IMG/VR virus record: IMGVR_UViG_3300032322_001517 | Span: 1 to 64,000 of that record | DNA from: a virus | DNA: 64,000 nucleotides | Strand: one strand, 5' to 3' | Shown: in pieces, positions 18,468-25,385 of the stretch | Position numbering within the stretch: the stretch's first letter is position 1 | Layout: each line of letters opens with the position of its first letter | Translations under genes and position numbers: made by a program | The notes under the pieces: generated by a model | Told to the model about the DNA's origin: nothing | Seen by the model: the letters and a program-made list of their open reading frames with translations, nothing else | Database searches by the model: none

Positions 18468-18632
18468 ATGGATAAAGAATACACATGCGAAGAATGTGAC
18501 GCAGAATTCAATGTAGAATATGATTTTATCGCAACACCAGAATTTTGCCCATTCTGTGGCAATAAGTTATCGTACGACGATGGTTTAGTTGACGAAGATT
18601 GGGAAGATGATGAATCAGAACGTGGTTGTTAA
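18468..18632 (+). CDS. Small acidic zinc-ribbon protein
   Basis: 54 residues, strong AAAGGGAG site 5-6 nt before ATG 18468. Two CxxC pairs (CEEC at 7-10 and CPFC at 27-30) make a zinc ribbon, followed by an acidic tail (DEDWEDDESE). Possibly an inhibitor or adaptor binding nucleic-acid enzymes; this is inference from form only. Confidence 0.72.
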   Translation: MDKEYTCEECDAEFNVEYDFIATPEFCPFCGNKLSYDDGLVDEDWEDDESERGC

Positions 18633-18771
18633 AACCATTTACTATACAGATTGTGATAAAAATCCCATAGAAAATTTTGCACAGTATGTTCGTGAGAATT
18701 ATAATCCTGGAACATATCTAATCAAGGTTTGGGACAAAGGACAGTCAATAGGATTCTTTAAAGTCTCTTGA
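18607..18771 (+). CDS. Small hypothetical protein
   Basis: About 54 residues; start is uncertain (ATG 18607 or 18610) and lies inside the preceding zinc-ribbon gene in another frame. Sequence VVVKTIYYTDCDKNP then a compact alpha/beta end (GTYLIKVWDKGQSIGFFKV). The coding frame is plausible but not proven. Confidence 0.55.
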   Translation: MMNQNVVVKTIYYTDCDKNPIENFAQYVRENYNPGTYLIKVWDKGQSIGFFKVS

Positions 18772-18799
18772 CTAAATATGGGGAACAAAGGAGTTCTCC

Positions 18800-19192
18800 A
18801 TGACATGGCTTTATAATGATAATCTTTTTGAAGATATCGCCGATTATGTCGGTTTTGTTTACTTGATAACAAACTTACAGAACGGCAGAAAATACATTGG
18901 CAAGAAAAATTTTTACTTTTCAAAGACTAGAACAGTCAAAGGAAAAAAGAAAAGAACCAAAGTTGAAAGCGATTGGAAAGAATACTTTGGCTCGAATAAA
19001 GAACTTCTGGAAGACGTTGAGAAGTTAGGTAAAGAAAATTTCAAAAGAGAAATAGTTCGTCTTTGTAAATCTAAAGGCGAATTTGGTTACTGGGAAGCCA
19101 AACTCCAATTTGAGAACAATGTTCTTGAATCCAATGATTATTATAATACTTGGATTATGGTTAGAGTGCATAAGAAACATTTGAAATTATGA
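18800..19192 (+). CDS. GIY-YIG-like (SegE-type) endonuclease
   Basis: 130 residues. The N-terminal block GFVYLITNLQNGRKYIGKKNF carries the Y...YIG pair of the GIY-YIG fold, followed by a Lys/Arg-rich segment as in T4 Seg homing nucleases. AAGGAG lies 9 nt before ATG 18800. Such genes are usually selfish endonucleases that spread between phages; it could also cut host DNA. Starts a short overlap with the PP-loop gene. Confidence 0.82.
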   Translation: MTWLYNDNLFEDIADYVGFVYLITNLQNGRKYIGKKNFYFSKTRTVKGKKKRTKVESDWKEYFGSNKELLEDVEKLGKENFKREIVRLCKSKGEFGYWEAKLQFENNVLESNDYYNTWIMVRVHKKHLKL

Positions 19193-20301
19193 TAACATAT
19201 CATCCAGATAAATTTGGATTTTATACTGTAGGAAGTTTAAAAACATACAGTAAATTCGAGGCTATCGAATTATCACAAAAAATAAACACTCCTATAGAAT
19301 GGAATTTTAATGATGAAGTTTTTTCTTCAATTGATTGGAAGAAAGAACCTGATATGCCATTGTGGGAGATGTACAAAGATAGAGCAAGACAAATCAGAGA
19401 AGCATATGACTACGTAGTTCTATGGTATTCTGGTGGTAGCGATAGTCATAACATGTTATGCGCTTGGTTAGAGGCTGGTTGTAAACTTGATGAAGTTGCA
19501 ACTACAGTTAACTACGAAGCAACTGGTGACAAAAACAATTATATGAACACTGAGATATATAATGTTGTTATGCCTCATGTTGAACTACTACAACAACGTC
19601 ATGAATTTAAATTTAGAGTTGTTGATATATCACAAATGACTTTAGATTTATTTGATGTTTGGAATACTAATTTCGAGTACAATATAAATTTTCATTTTAG
19701 TCCAAATTATCCTGCAAGATGTTTGCTTCGCGAAAAAATTGAAGATTATAAGAACATCATTAATTCAGGTAAGAAATTGTGTTTTGTTTGGGGTAAAGAA
19801 AAACCTTTTATTAAATACGATAACAAACAACATTTTTTCTTTATTGATAATGTGGACAACGCAGTTAGTCCACATGTACAGAGAAAATATTTTGATGGGT
19901 GGTACGATGAATTGTTTTACTGGACTCCAGATTATCCATTGTTACCTGTAAAAATGTCTCATGTGATAAAAAACTATCTAGATATTAGCGAAGATACAGA
20001 TAATTATTTCATCAACGAAAATAAAGCGATAAATTATTACTCAACAAAATTAGATATGTTTTTAAAACCAAATCATGTTAAGTTATTATTATATCCTAAA
20101 TGGTCTGATATTATTCATGATGCAGGTAAACCTTTATCTTTAACATATAGTCAGAGAGATTTTTGGTTTTTAAGTTCTAAAATGGATAAAAGAAATAGAT
20201 ATATAGATATAACGAATAATTATTTCGATAGATTCCAAACTCGAGATGTTTTTCGAAACGCAGTTATGATTTTTGAGAGTAAAAAATATTACCTTGAATA
20301 A
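19189..20301 (+). CDS. PP-loop ATPase family protein
   Basis: 370 residues. The P-P loop SGGSDS is complete at 81-86, so ATP is probably used to adenylate a substrate, as in tRNA thiolases, 7-cyano-deazaguanine synthase (QueC) and asparagine-synthase-type enzymes. No CxxC or other signature fixes the subfamily; about 280 residues after the loop are unfamiliar. ATGA overlap with the upstream nuclease gene. The tRNA-rich genome makes a tRNA- or base-modification role attractive, but that is inference. Confidence 0.8.
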   Translation: MITYHPDKFGFYTVGSLKTYSKFEAIELSQKINTPIEWNFNDEVFSSIDWKKEPDMPLWEMYKDRARQIREAYDYVVLWYSGGSDSHNMLCAWLEAGCKLDEVATTVNYEATGDKNNYMNTEIYNVVMPHVELLQQRHEFKFRVVDISQMTLDLFDVWNTNFEYNINFHFSPNYPARCLLREKIEDYKNIINSGKKLCFVWGKEKPFIKYDNKQHFFFIDNVDNAVSPHVQRKYFDGWYDELFYWTPDYPLLPVKMSHVIKNYLDISEDTDNYFINENKAINYYSTKLDMFLKPNHVKLLLYPKWSDIIHDAGKPLSLTYSQRDFWFLSSKMDKRNRYIDITNNYFDRFQTRDVFRNAVMIFESKKYYLE

Positions 20302-20306
20302 TTCTA

Positions 20307-20335
20307 TTGACATTTTAGATGGGGTAAGGTAATAT
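20307..20335 (+). promoter_or_regulatory. Early-type promoter before tRNA-Leu and the RNA array
   Basis: TTGACA (20307-20312), 17-nt spacer, TAATAT (20330-20335) followed by ATG. Same form as the promoters at 21115, 32335 and, on the minus strand, 37691, 42529 and 45773. It should transcribe tRNA-Leu, the 34-residue basic gene and RNA units 1-4. Confidence 0.78.
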
Positions 20336-20355
20336 ATGTATATGATGAAGTTTAC

Positions 20356-20432
20356 GCCCACGTAGACCAACAGGCAGAGTCAGGAGACTTAAAATCTCCG
20401 TAGTGTCAGTTCGAATCTGACCGTGGGCACCA
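20356..20432 (+). tRNA. tRNA-Leu(TAA) with short variable loop
   Basis: Acceptor GCCCACG / CGTGGGC, discriminator A, encoded CCA. Anticodon loop CTTAAAA on stem GGAGA / TCTCC gives TAA. T-arm GTCAG / CTGAC. The variable region is only ~5 nt (GTAGT), whereas bacterial tRNA-Leu normally has a long class II arm. Confidence 0.85.
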
Positions 20433-20451
20433 ATTTAACATGGAGTAAATA

Positions 20452-20556
20452 ATGCCGCATCCACATAAGAATCGTCCCCGTAAGGGTCGTCGTAAGGTTG
20501 GCTCTAAGAAGAGGCGTTCTCGTCGTTTGAAGGGTAAGAAGCGCGGAAATCGATAA
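20452..20556 (+). CDS. 34-residue highly basic protein
   Basis: ATG 20452 with GGAG 7-8 nt upstream encodes 34 residues with more than half Lys/Arg and no acidic residue (starts MPHPHKNRPRKGRRK). Such protamine-like peptides bind nucleic acid. It lies between tRNA-Leu and the RNA array, so it may bind those RNAs or phage/host DNA; this is inference. Similar tiny basic genes exist in other T4-like phages, as far as I recall. Confidence 0.75.
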   Translation: MPHPHKNRPRKGRRKVGSKKRRSRRLKGKKRGNR

Positions 20557-20564
20557 ATAATTTT

Positions 20565-20626
20565 GGGATCAATTCAGCATCATCGCCGTAAGGCACTTTT
20601 TTTTTGGAAAAAGCAAAGATGATCCC
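20565..20626 (+). ncRNA. RNA array unit 1 (short Y-RNA-like stem element)
   Basis: Closed by GGGATCA / TGATCCC (7 bp). After the 5' strand comes the shared ATTCAGCA motif; after the 3' strand the shared GTTAAGTTCTAG tail. Inside are GCC-GTAA-GGC and CTTTTT/AAAAAG mini-hairpins. 62 nt. The same closing stem is used by unit 5. Confidence 0.6.
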
Positions 20627-20636
20627 GTTAAGTTCT

Positions 20637-20854
20637 AGGGTAGTTACAGCATACGCCTCATAGCACCGAAGAAGTCTGCGGACTTTCTTCTCCAGTTAGA
20701 TACCTTCGGGTGATCTAACAGACTGTCTAGAGTCTTACTAGAATAGAGTGGTTGATTGTACCTTTACAGCTACTTCGTGGTACGCCATGATAGCCGAGGA
20801 AGGGTTGAGAAGTCCAACTCGATAAACTATCAAAGACGACAATCCACCTACCCT
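20637..20854 (+). ncRNA. RNA array unit 2 (long structured element)
   Basis: Closed by AGGGTAG / CTACCCT. 5' strand is followed by TTACAGCA and 3' strand by GTTTAGTTTTAG, matching the other units. The ~200-nt interior holds several clear hairpins: GAAG-AAGTC/GACTT-CTTC (20669-20690), GTTAGAT/ATCTAAC with an ACC-TTCG-GGT tip (20695-20719) and GTACC/GGTAC (20757-20782). No ORF. Longest unit of the array. Confidence 0.6.
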
Positions 20855-20864
20855 GTTTAGTTTT

Positions 20865-20981
20865 AGGTTCACTACAGCATCAAATTGCAATACCTCCCAT
20901 AAAGGAGAAGTTTCGGTGCGAATCCGAGCGGTCTCATGAGACTGTGGTGTAAGAGTAGCACGCTAAAGCAAATGTGAACCT
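20865..20981 (+). ncRNA. RNA array unit 3: permuted-tRNA (YrlA-like) Y RNA candidate
   Basis: Closed by AGGTTCAC / GTGAACCT (8 bp). Inside, in order: hairpin CTCC/GGAG; a T-arm TTCGG-TGCGAAT-CCGAG (20912-20928); a closed acceptor stem CGGTCT-CATG-AGACTG (20929-20944); a D-arm GTGT/GCAC (20947-20961). This order is a circularly permuted tRNA whose open ends lie where the anticodon stem would be. The tRNA-like module of bacterial YrlA RNAs, which bind Ro60 orthologs, is known to have this kind of layout. A Ro60-like gene follows at 21296. Confidence 0.7.
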
Positions 20982-20991
20982 GTTAAGTTTT

Positions 20992-21110
20992 AGGATTGTT
21001 TCAGCAAACAACTTTCCCAGCCAAAATTGGGACGTAGCTCATTTGGTAGAGCAAGAGTCTAATACACTCTCGGTAGTTGGTTCGATTCCAACCGTTAAAA
21101 AAGCAATCCT
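20992..21110 (+). ncRNA. RNA array unit 4 with a tRNA-like core
   Basis: Closed by AGGATTG / CAATCCT, with the shared TTTCAGCA after the 5' strand. The core has a canonical D-arm (GCTC-ATTTGGTA-GAGC), anticodon arm (AGAGT-CTAATAC-ACTCT) and T-arm (GTTGG-TTCGATT-CCAAC) in normal order. The acceptor stem is degenerate (two mismatches, no CCA), so it is unlikely to be a charged tRNA; formal anticodon AAT. Confidence 0.65.
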
Positions 21111-21114
21111 GTTA

Positions 21115-21143
21115 TTGACTTTAAATACTGTCTAAGGTAATAT
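21115..21143 (+). promoter_or_regulatory. Early-type promoter inside the RNA array
   Basis: TTGACT (21115-21120), 17-nt spacer, TAATAT (21138-21143) followed by AAG. Splits the array: units 1-4 lie upstream and units 5-6 plus the Ro60-like gene downstream. Confidence 0.78.
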
Positions 21144-21158
21144 AAGAATATTGAGTTT

Positions 21159-21211
21159 GGGATCAGTTCAGCAATCAACTGTTTTGCATTTAAACAAACC
21201 AAGTTGATCCC
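21159..21211 (+). ncRNA. RNA array unit 5 (short element)
   Basis: Closed by GGGATCA / TGATCCC as in unit 1, with GTTCAGCA after the 5' strand and GTTAATTCTAG after the 3' strand. A GTTT-TGCATTT-AAAC hairpin with a 7-nt loop is inside. 53 nt, starting about 10 nt after the expected start site of the internal promoter. Confidence 0.6.
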
Positions 21212-21220
21212 GTTAATTCT

Positions 21221-21275
21221 AGATTGACTGCCGCAACTAAACAATTACACTTGAAATGTAACCAAAGTTCAATCT
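21221..21275 (+). ncRNA. RNA array unit 6 with anticodon-arm-like hairpin
   Basis: Closed by AGATTGA / TCAATCT; 5' motif is TGCCGCA (variant of TTCAGCA) and the 3' tail GTTAA. The interior hairpin TTACA-CTTGAAA-TGTAA has a 7-nt loop like that of tRNA-Ser(TGA). 10 nt later lies the GGAG of the Ro60-like gene. Confidence 0.58.
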
Positions 21276-21295
21276 GTTAAACATGGAGAAATGAA

Positions 21296-22735
21296 ATGAC
21301 TACTTTTGCTAATGCTGTTCGTAATCAGGAAGCTCGTACTGCCAATGGCATGAAGGCTCGTGCTTCTACTGCTAATGCTTGTGTTGATCTGTTCTTCAAG
21401 ATCGGTGCATCACGTGGCAAGAACATCGTTCCTGACTTCACTGCTGCTTATGTTCAGGACCGTGATATCGCTTCACGTATTGCTCTTTGGGCTCGTGATG
21501 CTCGTGGTGGTGCTGGTGAGCGTAAGCTGTTCCGCGATATCCTCAAGGAACTTGCTGTTCATGACGCAGATCGTGCGATTGCTCTTATGCAAAAGGCTCC
21601 TTATGTTGGTCGCTGGGATGACTTGCTTGTATTTGAGGATGAAGGTGTTCTTCAGCACTACGCTTTTGAAATGATTCGTCATGCGCTCGAAGACAACAAC
21701 GGTCTTTGTGCCAAGTGGATGCCTCGTAAGGGTCCAGTAGCTGCAAAGCTACGTGCTCATCTTGGTTGGTCGCCAAAGCGTTACCGCAAGACTCTTGTGT
21801 CTTTGACCAAGGTTGTTGAGCAGCAGATGTGTGCTAATCAGTGGGATGAGATTAACTTCAATCATGTTCCCTCAGTAGCTTCTGCTCGTTACAAGAAGGC
21901 GTTTGCTCGTCATACTGAAAAGTATAAGGAGTGGACTACTGCTCTTGTTTCTACCGATCCGAAGGTTAAGGAGACTGTAAAGGTTAACGCTGGTGCAGTT
22001 TACCCTTACGATGTTCTGAAGGGTCTTATCAACGTTGGTTATCATGCCAACTATGATAAGTCAAACCTTGATCATATTGTTGCTCAGTGGGAAGCTCTGC
22101 CGAACTTCGTTGGCGATGCAAATATTTTACCTTTGGTAGACGTTTCTGGTTCAATGACTTCTAAGGCAGGTGGGCTCAACTCCAAGTCCGTTGTGACTTG
22201 TCTGGATGTTTCTGTTTCGCTGGGTCTTTATCTGGCAGACAAGAACAAGGGTAAGTTCAAGGATACGTTCTTGACTTTCTCTAGCGCCCCTCAGCTGCTG
22301 AACCTTCGTGGCAACGTTGTCGAGAAGATCAAGCAAATGGTTACTTCAGAATGGCAAATGAGCACTGACCTTCACAAGGCAATGGACAAGATCCTTAGCG
22401 TTGCTATTCAGAACACTGTTCCTCAGGAGGAAATGCCTGAGATGCTTCTGATCCTGTCAGATATGCAGTTCAACCAGTGCACTCGCTTTGATGATTCTGC
22501 AATGCAGATGATTCATCGCAAGTTCGAAAACGCTGGTTACAAGGTTCCTGCTATCGTGTTCTGGAATCTGAATGCTGCGGATAATGTTCCTGTTAAGCAC
22601 GATGCTTCTGGTGTTGCGCTTGTATCAGGGTTCTCGCCTTCTATCGTAAAGTCTATCCTGTCTGCGGATATGGAACAGTTTACTCCTGAAGGTATCATGA
22701 TGAAGACTATTATGTCGGAGCGTTACTCGCTCTGA
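21296..22735 (+). CDS. Ro60/Rsr-like RNA-binding protein (TROVE/DUF2828 with vWA domain)
   Basis: 479 residues. N-terminal ~265 residues are an all-helical repeat domain with the RDARGGAGERKLFRDIL block typical of DUF2828/TROVE proteins; C-terminal von Willebrand A domain has an intact MIDAS: D282-x-S284-x-S286 (VDVSGSM), T357 and D389. Ro60 orthologs form a ring that binds misfolded RNA and Y RNAs and, in bacteria, works with PNPase in RNA processing. The array of structured RNA units immediately upstream makes a phage Ro-type RNP likely. Phage relatives are often labelled only DUF2828 or vWA. CGT-rich codon use suggests strong expression. Confidence 0.82.
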   Translation: MTTFANAVRNQEARTANGMKARASTANACVDLFFKIGASRGKNIVPDFTAAYVQDRDIASRIALWARDARGGAGERKLFRDILKELAVHDADRAIALMQKAPYVGRWDDLLVFEDEGVLQHYAFEMIRHALEDNNGLCAKWMPRKGPVAAKLRAHLGWSPKRYRKTLVSLTKVVEQQMCANQWDEINFNHVPSVASARYKKAFARHTEKYKEWTTALVSTDPKVKETVKVNAGAVYPYDVLKGLINVGYHANYDKSNLDHIVAQWEALPNFVGDANILPLVDVSGSMTSKAGGLNSKSVVTCLDVSVSLGLYLADKNKGKFKDTFLTFSSAPQLLNLRGNVVEKIKQMVTSEWQMSTDLHKAMDKILSVAIQNTVPQEEMPEMLLILSDMQFNQCTRFDDSAMQMIHRKFENAGYKVPAIVFWNLNAADNVPVKHDASGVALVSGFSPSIVKSILSADMEQFTPEGIMMKTIMSERYSL

Positions 22736-22743
22736 CATAAATA
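22736..22743 (+). promoter_or_regulatory. Late-promoter-like CATAAATA
   Basis: CATAAATA directly follows the Ro60-like stop codon and precedes tRNA-Gly and the Bax-inhibitor gene. It differs from TATAAATA at the first base, so assignment is tentative. Confidence 0.4.
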
Positions 22744-22749
22744 CTATAC

Positions 22750-22824
22750 GCGGGTATGGCATAATGGTGGTGCATCAGCCTTCCAAGCTGACTAGGACCG
22801 GTTCGATTCCGGCTACCCGCTCCA
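22750..22824 (+). tRNA. tRNA-Gly(TCC)
   Basis: Acceptor GCGGGTA / TACCCGC, discriminator T, encoded CCA; anticodon loop CTTCCAA on stem TCAGC / GCTGA gives TCC. Reads GGA. Confidence 0.95.
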
Positions 22825-22839
22825 TATTATAGGAGATTT

Positions 22840-23535
22840 ATGATGTATCAATCTACTACATTTTCTAAAGTCCAGTATGATGAAGGACTTCGCAGTTTTA
22901 TGCTGCAAGTTTACAATTACATGACTTTTGCGCTTGCTCTTAGTGGACTTGTTTCGCTAGGTATCTCTATGTCCCCTGCTCTGATGGCAGTGATTTGGGG
23001 TACTGCATTGAAGTGGGTTGTTATTCTTGCGCCACTGGCAATGTCTATTGGCTTCGCATTTATGATTGAAAAGATTAATTCTAATACAGCAAAGCTGTTT
23101 CTGTTTGCTTTTGCTCTAGCGATGGGTTTGAGCCTGAGTTCAATCTTTGCTATCTATAAGATGGGCAGCATTATTCACGTATTTTTCATTTCAGCGGCTA
23201 CATTTGGTGCTGCTTCTTTGTATGGGTATACAACGAAGGCTGACTTGACTAAGATGGGTTCATTCCTGATTATGGGTGTTATCGGTCTTGTTATTGCTGG
23301 TCTTGTAAACCTTTTCCTACAAAGTTCAATGTTTGCCTTTGTTATTAGCTGTCTTGCAGTTCTTATCTTTACTGGTCTAACTGCATATGACACTCAGCAG
23401 ATTAAGCAGATGTACGATGAAACAGAAGGCGAAGAACAAAAGAAGGCTGGAGTTATTGGAGCTCTAATGCTTTATATGGACTTCATTAACATCTTCATCA
23501 ATCTGCTTCAAATTATCGGAGATAAGAAAGAATGA
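22840..23535 (+). CDS. Bax inhibitor-1/YbhL family membrane protein
   Basis: 231 residues, seven hydrophobic helices and the family signature TAYDTQQIK near 198-206. The N-terminal DEGLRSFMLQVYNYMTFALAL block matches alphaproteobacterial members. TMBIM proteins are membrane leak channels (calcium in known cases). Here it could damp membrane stress or delay lysis, which is inference. AGGAG lies 4 nt before ATG 22840. Overlaps the next gene by 4 nt. Likely acquired from a host. Confidence 0.9.
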   Translation: MMYQSTTFSKVQYDEGLRSFMLQVYNYMTFALALSGLVSLGISMSPALMAVIWGTALKWVVILAPLAMSIGFAFMIEKINSNTAKLFLFAFALAMGLSLSSIFAIYKMGSIIHVFFISAATFGAASLYGYTTKADLTKMGSFLIMGVIGLVIAGLVNLFLQSSMFAFVISCLAVLIFTGLTAYDTQQIKQMYDETEGEEQKKAGVIGALMLYMDFINIFINLLQIIGDKKE

Positions 23536-23954
23536 AGAAGCTCGTTTTAGTTGCGATGATGTTGATAGCATCTGTTGCTACCGCTATGGCTAACCCCTAC
23601 GATTATAGGGTGATCCGAGTGCTTGATGGTGACACAGTCGAGTTTGATGCACCATTTTTACCGAAAGAACTAAAGCATGTTCTTAAACTTCGTATTGAAG
23701 GTGTAGATACTCCTGAAAAGGGTAGACTCGCCAAGTGCGAAACAGAAAGAATGTTAGCTGAAAGAGCAACACAGTTTACACAAAGACAAGTTGCAGCAGC
23801 CAAGAAGCATCAAATAGTTATTATTGGTTGGGATAAGTATGGTGGTCGAGTAATAGGAGATCTATTGTTGGACGGTAAATCTCTAAAGAAAATGTTACTT
23901 GACTTTAAACACGCTATGCCTTATGATGGTGGTAAGAAAGCAAGTTGGTGCTGA
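23532..23954 (+). CDS. Secreted staphylococcal-nuclease-like protein
   Basis: 140 residues. Signal peptide 1-20 (hydrophobic core, AMA-N cleavage). SNase fold motifs: DGDTVEF, catalytic-type R54 and acidic residues in LRIEGVDTPEKG, and a second Arg at R106 (GGRVIGD). SNases cut DNA and RNA with calcium. Export to the periplasm would allow digestion of other incoming phage DNA or host nucleic acid at lysis; role inferred. ATGA overlap with the Bax-inhibitor gene. Confidence 0.85.
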   Translation: MKKLVLVAMMLIASVATAMANPYDYRVIRVLDGDTVEFDAPFLPKELKHVLKLRIEGVDTPEKGRLAKCETERMLAERATQFTQRQVAAAKKHQIVIIGWDKYGGRVIGDLLLDGKSLKKMLLDFKHAMPYDGGKKASWC

Positions 23955-23966
23955 AAGGGTTTATCT

Positions 23967-24446
23967 ATGAGACAGGAGTTCAATCTTGACGAAGTTGTTC
24001 AATTTATCCGGAATTCTTCGCCTTCCACCTCCATCTATATTGGAGCAGATAGTGAACGCTACCGTGGTAGGGATGACAAATGGTATGCTGACTACACAGT
24101 TGCTATTGTTATTCATGTGGACTCTTCTCGTGGATGTAAAGTTTTCGGAAAAGTAGACTCTGAACGAGACTTTGACAATCGACATGATCGCCCAGCGACA
24201 CGTTTGATGAATGAAGTTTATCGTGCTGCTCAAATGTATCTTGATCTGATTGACGCTATCGGTGATCGTCATTGCGAAGTTCACCTTGACATCAATCCTG
24301 ATGAAATGCATGGTTCGTCTTGTGTTATTCAGCAAGCAACTGGTTATATTCGTGGCATGTGTGGCTTCCCACCAAAGGTAAAGCCAGAAGCGTTCTCTGC
24401 TTCATATGCTGCGGATCGTCTCAAAGAGATCCTTGCGACCTCATAA
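23967..24446 (+). CDS. RNase H-like fold protein (YkuK/DUF458 type)
   Basis: 159 residues with the DUF458 blocks YIGADSE, HLDINPDEMHGSSCVIQQAT and a Pro-rich end (FPPKVKPEAFSASYAAD). The family adopts an RNase H-like fold with acidic residues; activity is uncharacterised. AAAGGG precedes ATG 23967. Lies between the SNase gene and a tRNA-Met gene. Confidence 0.82.
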   Translation: MRQEFNLDEVVQFIRNSSPSTSIYIGADSERYRGRDDKWYADYTVAIVIHVDSSRGCKVFGKVDSERDFDNRHDRPATRLMNEVYRAAQMYLDLIDAIGDRHCEVHLDINPDEMHGSSCVIQQATGYIRGMCGFPPKVKPEAFSASYAADRLKEILATS

Positions 24447-24453
24447 TCAATAA

Positions 24454-24529
24454 GCACGCGTAGCTTAGTGGCCAAAGCCAGCCGCTCATAACGGTTTTAT
24501 CGGGGGTTCGAGTCCCTCCGCGTGCACCA
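24454..24529 (+). tRNA. tRNA with CAT anticodon (Met or lysidine-Ile)
   Basis: Acceptor GCACGCG / CGCGTGC, discriminator A, encoded CCA. Loop CTCATAA on stem AGCCG / CGGTT gives CAT. It lacks the three G:C pairs of an initiator anticodon stem, so elongator Met or Ile2 (needs TilS) are the choices. Confidence 0.92.
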
Positions 24530-24546
24530 ATTTTCTAAGGTGAAAT

Positions 24547-24993
24547 ATGAAATACATTGTACCTCTTGATCATGAATACGCTCACCTTTTAAAAGACGAT
24601 ACTGTTAGACCAGAATTAAATTACGACTTTAGATTTTCTAATGGTAGAGAATGTTTTGCCCTAAAGGAAGATAATGATGTATATGCAATAATTTGTGTTG
24701 CATATACTCACCAAGTTCCTAAAACTGTTGAAGAACTAGACGAATATGCCTTCAACGATTTCAATGATCCTAATTCTATCGCTGTCTTTTATACAGTTTG
24801 GTCTTATAAGAACGGCGCAGGTAGAGACATTGTTTTTAACGTCGTTGACTTAATTAAGCATTTCAATCCTCACGTCAAACGTTTCGTTACTCTCAGCCCT
24901 AAAACCAAAATGGCCAGAAAGTTCCATCTTCGTAATGGAGCCATTGTTCTTAGCGACAATGAAAGCTCTGTAAATTACGAGTATAACGTATGA
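24547..24993 (+). CDS. GNAT-like conserved phage protein
   Basis: 148 residues. The end VTLSPKTKMARKFHLRNGA resembles the C-terminal part of GNAT acyltransferases (R/Q-x-x-G/A-like turn then FHLRNGA), a pattern I recall in conserved cyanophage proteins. No clear acetyl-CoA loop, so function is uncertain. ATGA overlap with the RlpA-like gene. Confidence 0.68.
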   Translation: MKYIVPLDHEYAHLLKDDTVRPELNYDFRFSNGRECFALKEDNDVYAIICVAYTHQVPKTVEELDEYAFNDFNDPNSIAVFYTVWSYKNGAGRDIVFNVVDLIKHFNPHVKRFVTLSPKTKMARKFHLRNGAIVLSDNESSVNYEYNV

Positions 24994-25343
24994 AACGTTT
25001 GCTTGTTTTAATTTCAACTTTATTCTTACTTTCCTCCGCGCCCGCACTTTCTAATTCTATAAATACAACTACCGTTGTCACCTCGTGGTACCAGCATGGT
25101 AAAAAAACTGCGAGTGGGCAACGTTTCGATCCGAATGGGCTATCTGCCGCACATCGTACCCTACCATTCGGAACTAAACTTAGGCTGACTAACCCTAATA
25201 ATGGGAGGTCCATAATTGTTACGGTTAACGACAGAGGTCCATTTATCCGTGGGACTGGGTTGGATGTTTCAAGAGGTGCTGCTCAACAACTTGGATTTAT
25301 TCGTCAAGGTAAAACAAGACTACAAATGCAAGTTTTGAAATAA
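24990..25343 (+). CDS. RlpA-like double-psi beta-barrel protein, secreted
   Basis: 117 residues. Signal peptide ~1-22, then the RlpA core: SWYQHGKKTASGQRFDPNG, AAHRTLPFGTKL and VNDRGPF. RlpA proteins cut or bind denuded peptidoglycan glycan. In the phage it may help loosen the cell wall at lysis or during infection. Next gene is another secreted wall-type protein, which supports an envelope-attack block. Confidence 0.9.
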   Translation: MKRLLVLISTLFLLSSAPALSNSINTTTVVTSWYQHGKKTASGQRFDPNGLSAAHRTLPFGTKLRLTNPNNGRSIIVTVNDRGPFIRGTGLDVSRGAAQQLGFIRQGKTRLQMQVLK

Positions 25344-25385
25344 TATATTACTCTCGCCGTAACAAAGATAAAAAGGAAAAGAGTA

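Noticed and set aside
20557-21295. CRISPR-like array
   Set aside because: The repeated parts are short split motifs flanking paired stems, unit lengths vary from 53 to ~218 nt, and there is no constant direct repeat with uniform spacers or cas gene.
20557-21295. Retron msr/msd or group I/II intron
   Set aside because: No reverse transcriptase or maturase is nearby, the region interrupts no gene, and catalytic intron cores (domain V, P7-like pairing) are not seen.
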